From JAHFRG01 sp041495205 (GTDB lineage: Bacteria; Pseudomonadota; Gammaproteobacteria; Burkholderiales; JAHFRG01), in assembly GCA_041495205.1 (NCBI GenBank), contig JBGQCF010000002.1, positions 86,874 to 150,873 on the forward strand: 64,000 nt of DNA, given 5' to 3'. The notes beneath the pieces were generated by a model. It was not told where the DNA came from. It worked only from the letters and a program-made list of their open reading frames with translations, and ran no database searches. The position numbers and the translations under genes were made by a program. Below, piece by piece: positions 59,612 to 64,000 of the stretch (position 1 is its first letter; every line of letters starts with the position of its first letter).

Positions 59612-59618
59612 ACATCGC

Positions 59619-60656
59619 ATGACACCCGTTGAAAAAACCTCGAGACGTACCCGGCCCGCGCCTTCCGCTCCTTTGAGCGTCGCCTATGTGCCGCAGGCCA
59701 CGTTGTCGGATTACCTGGGCGCGTGCGGTCACCCTCTGGGCGTCATTGCTTTCGGCAACGCAGACGTGGACACCGACTGTGCCTGTCCACGGATATCGCT
59801 TAACCTGCCGGTGCTGGGTGAGGCATACTGGGCGGAAGTATGGACCAGCCCCACGCCGGTTCGTACCGGCAGGGAGCAAGGCATCCGCTACGCAGCCAAC
59901 GACAAAGTATTGTTTGGCGCGATCGAAATCGCGGAATCGGATCAGATCTGGCTCGATCGTGACACCTACCGCGCGGTGTGCCGCATGCTGAGCTTCATCA
60001 AAAACCAGGGCTACCCCCACCTGCTCCGAATCTGGAATTACCTGCCCGACATCAACGCGCGCGACAACGAAATCGAGCGTTATCATCTTTTCTGCCTCGG
60101 ACGCCATCAGGCTTTTTTCGAGCACGGTTGTGCCGCGTCGCACGATTTTCCAGCTGCGAGCGCGCTCGGCAGCGCGGGCGGTAGTCTGTGGATTTATTTT
60201 CTCGCTTCCAGGGAGTCCGCAGTTCAACAGGAGAACCCGCGGCAGGTGAGCGCCTACCATTACCCGCGGCAACACGGCCCGCGCAGCCCTTCCTTCGCGC
60301 GCGCGACGCTCGCGCGCTGGGAGTCCGAAATCCATCTTTACATTTCCGGCACCGCGAGCATCGTCGGCCATCTCTCGCTGCACGCGGGCGACGTGCGAGA
60401 GCAACTGGGCGAGACGCTCGCCAACATCCGCGCGCTGATAGCTCATACCGCGCGCGAGGAAAACGTCGCGCTAGCCGACACCCACCTCGCGCTGCTCAAG
60501 GTTTACGCGCGGCGGAGCAAGGATTTCGAGACTGTGCGGGAAATGGTGGAAGAGTCTGTCGCGCGCGACGTGCCCGTGCTTTATTTGCAGGCGGATATCT
60601 GTCGCCGCGAGTTGTTGCTGGAAATCGAAGGGGTGTGCATCGCTCCCGCTGCTTGA
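59619..60656 (+). CDS. XanB2-like chorismatase (hydroxybenzoate synthase)
   Basis: A 345-residue protein of the FkbO/Hyg5/XanB2 family: YWAEVWTSPTPVRTGREQGI, RIWNYLPDINARDNEIERYH, and a second domain with FYISGTASI-like HLYISGTASIVGHLSLHAGD and GETLANIRALI, a RidA-like fold. XanB2 converts chorismate to 3- and 4-hydroxybenzoate for xanthomonadin and ubiquinone. It should therefore make the starter unit for the divergent polyene genes. It is co-transcribed with the halogenase-like gene. Confidence 0.88.
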   Translation: MTPVEKTSRRTRPAPSAPLSVAYVPQATLSDYLGACGHPLGVIAFGNADVDTDCACPRISLNLPVLGEAYWAEVWTSPTPVRTGREQGIRYAANDKVLFGAIEIAESDQIWLDRDTYRAVCRMLSFIKNQGYPHLLRIWNYLPDINARDNEIERYHLFCLGRHQAFFEHGCAASHDFPAASALGSAGGSLWIYFLASRESAVQQENPRQVSAYHYPRQHGPRSPSFARATLARWESEIHLYISGTASIVGHLSLHAGDVREQLGETLANIRALIAHTAREENVALADTHLALLKVYARRSKDFETVREMVEESVARDVPVLYLQADICRRELLLEIEGVCIAPAA

Positions 60657-60846
60657 CTCGGCGAGGAGCGCGCTCATGGGCTGCAATGCACCACAGATTT
60701 ATCTCTTCTCGCAGTGTTTGCCCGTTTCTTTTAACAATCCCAATTGAACTGCGCTTTGATTTTGCTGTAGCATGACACCATGTGTTACAAATCGCCGTAT
60801 TTAAAAGTGGTTTTTAGGTCGTCTAATTCTTGTTAGACCACCGAGT
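60657..60846. other. Intergenic spacer
   Basis: About 190 bases between the chorismatase gene and a broken gene. It has AT-rich runs near 60720-60800 but no clear hairpin terminator. Confidence 0.35.
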
Positions 60847-61052
60847 ATGGCGTTCTTCGAGTACACGTCGCCCCGTCAGCTCTGGGAAAAAGCGGCTCGT
60901 GAGTTGGTCGAGCTCAATCGCGAACTGAATGCCGATACCGTTTTCAATTTTTTCTCACGGCGCGCCACATCCGCGATTACGTTGAGAAAACGAATTCGGT
61001 GCCAAAACACGAGCTTGACACATTCATGTCCGACCAGGACCTCAAAGACTAA
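60847..61052 (+). pseudogene. Broken gene of unknown function, frameshifted at T6 tract
   Basis: The first frame gives MAFFEYTSPRQLWEKAARE and onward to NADTVFNFF; the logical continuation LTARHIRDYVEKTN, then VPKHELDTFMSDQDLKD, is in the next frame after six T at 60948-60953. One extra T would join them into about 68 residues. The protein also ends soon after, so it may be both frameshifted and truncated. I do not recognise a function. Confidence 0.6.
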
Positions 61053-61128
61053 GGCGTATCCTGATTAAACCGTCCGTACAACCAGGGACAGCTCAGTCTG
61101 ACTCTAATACTCATTCACCCCCCTCTGG

Positions 61129-62163
61129 CTACTTGTAGGCAACGCCAGCGCTTGCCGGGCCTGTGAGCGGGATGACCTCGGTTTTACGGAAGCCAACGCT
61201 GTGGCACCACCCGAAGAAATCGGCGGCGGTGAAGTCGAAAGCGTCCCCGAACTCAATCAGCATGTTGAGTGACATCATGAGCCCGAATGCATTCTCGCGC
61301 CTCGCGTCGTCGATGAGGTTTTCTATCACGACGAAAGCCCCTCCCGGCGGCAAGGCATCGTAGACGGCCCGGATGAGCTGCATTTTCTTTTCCAGGTTCC
61401 AGTCGTGCAGTATCATTCCCATCGTAATCACATCAGCCTGAGGCAGCGGTTCCGCAAAGATGTCTACGGACTTCGCCGAGACTCGATCCGACAACCACGC
61501 TTCGGCAATCTTGCGCTCTGCGATGGGCGTAACCGCCGGAAGATCCACTGTCGTGCAGCGAAGATGAGGGTGTTGCTTCGCTACGATCATTGATAGCTGG
61601 CCCGTGGCTCCGCCAACATCGCAAAGCGTGTGATAGCGGGAGAAATCGAATTTCTGCGCAAAAGCATGAAAGTTGTCGGCGGAAATGCCGCTCATCGCGT
61701 TCATGAAATGCTCAAGCCGCTTGGGATCGCTGTAAAGCTCTTTGAACATGGGCTCTCCGGTGTGTTTGATTTCATTCTGGGGCTTGCCTGTCCTGAGACC
61801 TTCCGTGAGGTCGCCCCAAAACCGGTAAAGGCGGGCGTTGGCCATATCAAGAAAGCCACCCATGTACTCAGGGCTGTTGCGGTCGAGGAATAGCCGCGTC
61901 TCCTCTGTATTACGATACAGCGCTTGCGGACCGTCGCCCTCGCGGTCCAGAAAACGGAGCGCAACCAATGCGTCTAAAAAATCGGGAACTGCCCTGCGGT
62001 GCAGACCAAGAGCATCCCGCAGCTCGCTGGCGTTCATAGACTTCGAGTCCAGTTTGGTAAAGAGTCCAAGCTCCACTGCCGACAGCAGCGTCTTGGCCGG
62101 CCAGAAACCCATGCCAACGTCCATGATGCGGGCCGAAGACAGCGTTTTCTTCGCGGATTTCAT
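61129..62163 (-). CDS. AdoMet-dependent O-methyltransferase (plant/CrtF-like family)
   Basis: A 344-residue enzyme with an N-terminal winged-helix dimerisation domain (about 15-100) and a C-terminal Rossmann domain: DVGGATGQLSMIVAK binds AdoMet and MGMILHDWNLEKKMQLIRA carries the catalytic His of hydroxy O-methyltransferases. It could methylate a phenolic OH, for example on an aryl polyene. The ATG at 62163 follows AAAGGA and is preferred over the one 18 bases upstream. Linkage to the pigment cluster is suggestive only. Confidence 0.88.
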   Translation of the reverse strand: MKSAKKTLSSARIMDVGMGFWPAKTLLSAVELGLFTKLDSKSMNASELRDALGLHRRAVPDFLDALVALRFLDREGDGPQALYRNTEETRLFLDRNSPEYMGGFLDMANARLYRFWGDLTEGLRTGKPQNEIKHTGEPMFKELYSDPKRLEHFMNAMSGISADNFHAFAQKFDFSRYHTLCDVGGATGQLSMIVAKQHPHLRCTTVDLPAVTPIAERKIAEAWLSDRVSAKSVDIFAEPLPQADVITMGMILHDWNLEKKMQLIRAVYDALPPGGAFVVIENLIDDARRENAFGLMMSLNMLIEFGDAFDFTAADFFGWCHSVGFRKTEVIPLTGPASAGVAYK

Positions 62164-62220
62164 GTGCAGAGTTCCTTTCATTGGCGGTGCTTCAACAGGT
62201 GGGACGCGACGCGGCAGCCG

Positions 62221-62979
62221 TCAGTCCTTGCACTCCGCTCGTGCGATTTCTTTCTCCGATGCACATCTAAGCTTCTTCGCCGCACGCAGCTCGCTCCGGT
62301 GGCTGCGGCGGTCTTCGAGCGCAAAGCGCTTTTTCTTCGAAGCGGAGCCGAAGATTTGGGTCCACTTGTCGTTCTTGAAGATGATCTGGTAGCCGCCGGA
62401 AAGAATCTGGAACGGTTTCTTGACCTTCTTGAGACGATCGAACTGCACGGAACCCGGCTTGTGGAACGCTTCGAAATAGGCGGGGTATACAAAGTCGCTC
62501 ATCGGAATGCCGTTGACCGGGAAGCTGAGCGCCTCGACCGGATCCGCGCTCTCATACGCGTAAATGATCTTCGGATCAGGGCCCGTGCTCATCAGGTTGA
62601 TGGCCGGGTCCACCAGCATCTCCACCAGCTCGTGAGATGCCGACACGCTCACCAGATCGTTATTCTCGAGAGTTGTCTTGACGAAGACCTTGGACTGGGG
62701 CAGCCCATCAGGCGTGAGATCATGATAGGCGAGGGCGCCCGGCTGATCGGCGTCGTCAAGGAAGACCATCGCCCAGGCGTCTTTCACGAACCCTTTGGAC
62801 TTGACCAGCTTCGCGGGCGTGCCCCACACCGGCGCCACGTGCTTATCCACGAACACCTGCATGGCTGCGATCAGGGCGTCGAAGTTGACGCCGAGGGGAA
62901 TCGTCGCCTTGTTGAAGCACGCGATTTTGGGAACCCCTCCCTGGTTGAACGCGCCAAATGTCGGTCGCGTGGTCTTCAT
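62221..62979 (-). CDS. Unrecognised protein with HELVE motif
   Basis: A 252-residue protein without a signal peptide. VSASHELVEMLVDPAINL contains H-E-x2-E, possibly a degenerate zincin-like or metal-binding site, and KPFQILSGGYQIIFKNDKWT is a beta-hairpin-like end before a Lys/Arg-rich tail. AGGAGG precedes the ATG. I do not recognise the family and do not assign a function. Confidence 0.6.
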   Translation of the reverse strand: MKTTRPTFGAFNQGGVPKIACFNKATIPLGVNFDALIAAMQVFVDKHVAPVWGTPAKLVKSKGFVKDAWAMVFLDDADQPGALAYHDLTPDGLPQSKVFVKTTLENNDLVSVSASHELVEMLVDPAINLMSTGPDPKIIYAYESADPVEALSFPVNGIPMSDFVYPAYFEAFHKPGSVQFDRLKKVKKPFQILSGGYQIIFKNDKWTQIFGSASKKKRFALEDRRSHRSELRAAKKLRCASEKEIARAECKD

Positions 62980-63086
62980 GTGTCCTCCTTCGTACAGGCA
63001 AGCGAACTGACGAGCATGGTCTAACTATACGAATTAACCGGACTGCGCCGAAAACACAGGTCCCGTCTGAATGACAGGTGAGGCTA
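62980..63086. other. Intergenic spacer
   Basis: About 107 bases with no recognisable element apart from the ribosome-binding site of the downstream minus-strand gene. Confidence 0.3.
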
Positions 63087-63335
63087 CTAGAGGCGCTTAA
63101 TCAAACGCACGGTGAGGATAAGGAGGATCGCCCCAATGGTCGCAACGATGCTGCTTCCGATCGGGCCGCCGCCAGCCGACGCACCCAGCGAACGAAACAG
63201 AATGCCTCCAACCAGCGCGCCGAGCACGCCAACCACAATGTCCCCAATGGCACCAAAACCCCGGCCTTTGACCAGCAGCCCCGCCAACCATCCTGCCACC
63301 AAACCAATCAAGATGAACCAGACGAATTCCATCAT
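63087..63335 (-). CDS. GlsB/YeaQ/YmgE-family stress membrane protein
   Basis: An 82-residue inner-membrane protein with three glycine-rich helices: ILIGLVAGWLAGLLVKGRGF, DIVVGVLGALVGGILF and GSSIVATIGAILLILTV. This is the transglycosylase-associated/GlsB family linked to stress responses. AAGGA precedes paired ATGs at 63335 and 63332. Confidence 0.9.
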   Translation of the reverse strand: MMEFVWFILIGLVAGWLAGLLVKGRGFGAIGDIVVGVLGALVGGILFRSLGASAGGGPIGSSIVATIGAILLILTVRLIKRL

Positions 63336-63446
63336 GCTTTCCTTAACGGCCAGGTTAAAACAATCCCTCTCTGGCGCCTAATACTCTATCGTAAGGCGCA
63401 AACTCAGCAGCGGCCGCCCAATGAAGCGATGGGTTAGGCATGGGTT

Positions 63447-63953
63447 TTATGACAGCAGAGAACTCACCTTGTACACGGCGTCTTGCTCGCGCGCGTGCTC
63501 AGTCACTCTCAGGCCGAATTCCTGTCCCGCTCTGACTTCAAACACGGGTTGGTGCTCGATTTGCATGGACTCGACCCGCTGGCGGAAGTCGCTGGTGTGG
63601 CCGATGACATGAATGGTGTCGCCGACGCGCAGGCTGCCCGATTCCATCTGCACCACCGCGACGGAAAGATGGCTGTAGTAGTGGGTCACGGTCCCCACAC
63701 GCGCCTCGCCTGCCAAGGGGGCAGGCGCCTTTGCGGGGACGGCCGCTCCGGCTGTCCGCGGGGGCGTGCGTACTGGCCGCGCCATTGGGACCCGCCGGGC
63801 CGCCGGCTTCTTCTTTGGCGCTACGCGCCGCACCGCCGGCTTTTTGCGTGCGGCTTTTTTCCTGACCGGTGCGGTCTTTTTACGGGTTGCCGCTTTTCTT
63901 GCCGGCGTCTTCTTCCGCTTTACTTTGATTTTCGCTTTCTTTCTGGCAGCCAT
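63447..63953 (-). CDS. EF-Tu-domain-2-like protein with histone-H1-like tail
   Basis: A 168-residue protein of two parts. Residues 1-75 are almost pure Lys, Arg, Ala and Pro (RKKTAPVRKKAARKKPAVRR-type repeats), like histone H1 or AlgP tails that bind DNA or RNA. Residues 80-168 form a domain like the second beta-barrel of elongation factors: GTVTHYYSHLSVAVVQMES, LRVGDTIHVIGHTSDFRQRV and a final VTEHAREQDAVYKV. Stand-alone elongation-factor domains of this kind exist, but joined to such a tail its role is unclear. AGG lies seven bases before the ATG. Confidence 0.75.
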   Translation of the reverse strand: MAARKKAKIKVKRKKTPARKAATRKKTAPVRKKAARKKPAVRRVAPKKKPAARRVPMARPVRTPPRTAGAAVPAKAPAPLAGEARVGTVTHYYSHLSVAVVQMESGSLRVGDTIHVIGHTSDFRQRVESMQIEHQPVFEVRAGQEFGLRVTEHAREQDAVYKVSSLLS

Positions 63954-64000
63954 GTGTGCCTCCGTGGGGTATCCGGGTTGGATAAAGAGAACGCCTAATA

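Overview
The window looks like a betaproteobacterial chromosome segment from a free-living, metabolically versatile Gram-negative. It carries outer-membrane barrels, c-type cytochromes, a HiPIP, a complete pyrroloquinoline quinone (PQQ) operon, an FNR-type anaerobic promoter, a sigma54 module and an aryl-polyene (xanthomonadin-like) pigment cluster. I cannot name the species. No rRNA, tRNA, CRISPR array, phage or complete insertion sequence was seen.

Layout: (1) 1-2.65 kb: the 3' end of an outer-membrane barrel gene, a tetraheme c4-like cytochrome and a HiPIP, suggesting an electron conduit. (2) 2.77-13.6 kb, minus strand: beta-CASP nuclease, accessory FtsH, archaeal-type methionine adenosyltransferase, a membrane methyltransferase, DUF2933, a periplasmic protein, a lycopene-cyclase-like membrane protein, a cupredoxin, and a YHS-bearing copper ATPase between two DUF5676 proteins. 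Gene fragments in this stretch (a second beta-CASP gene, a second copper ATPase) point to past rearrangement. (3) 13.7-19.5 kb: hemN behind two perfect FNR boxes, a GNAT remnant, mgtA, an LpxQ-like barrel without a visible signal peptide, and a PAP2 phosphatase. (4) 19.9-25.1 kb: a CUT1-type ABC importer whose binding-protein gene is frameshifted at a C8 tract, then an mltB-type transglycosylase.

(5) 25.1-42.6 kb is a PQQ region. On the minus strand run pqqA, pqqB, pqqC, pqqD, pqqE and an ABC-2 exporter. Divergent from pqqA are a TonB-like gene, a quinoprotein-associated metallohydrolase, a prolyl iminopeptidase and a NarL-type two-component system, followed by a second pqqA with its own terminator. 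Next come a sigma54 two-component pair, a sigma54 promoter in front of a porin gene, and a PQQ-associated beta-propeller gene. No PQQ-dependent dehydrogenase is present in the window.

(6) 42.6-47.5 kb holds a decayed RelBE-like module, cytochrome b561, a patatin lipoprotein, a secretin-domain protein, and a GGDEF gene flanked by an intact and a broken copy of a cupin gene. (7) 47.5-62.2 kb is the pigment cluster. One minus-strand run of tightly overlapping genes encodes ACP, a COG4648-type membrane protein, aryl ligase, hotdog dehydratase, LpxL-like acyltransferase, LolA-like carrier, MMPL exporter, ketosynthase, chain-length factor, second dehydratase and glycosyltransferase. On the plus strand are a flavin-dependent halogenase-like enzyme and a XanB2-like chorismatase, and an O-methyltransferase lies nearby. 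No ketoreductase is present. (8) The end holds an unrecognised protein, a GlsB/YeaQ-type protein and an EF-Tu-domain-2 protein with a histone-like tail.
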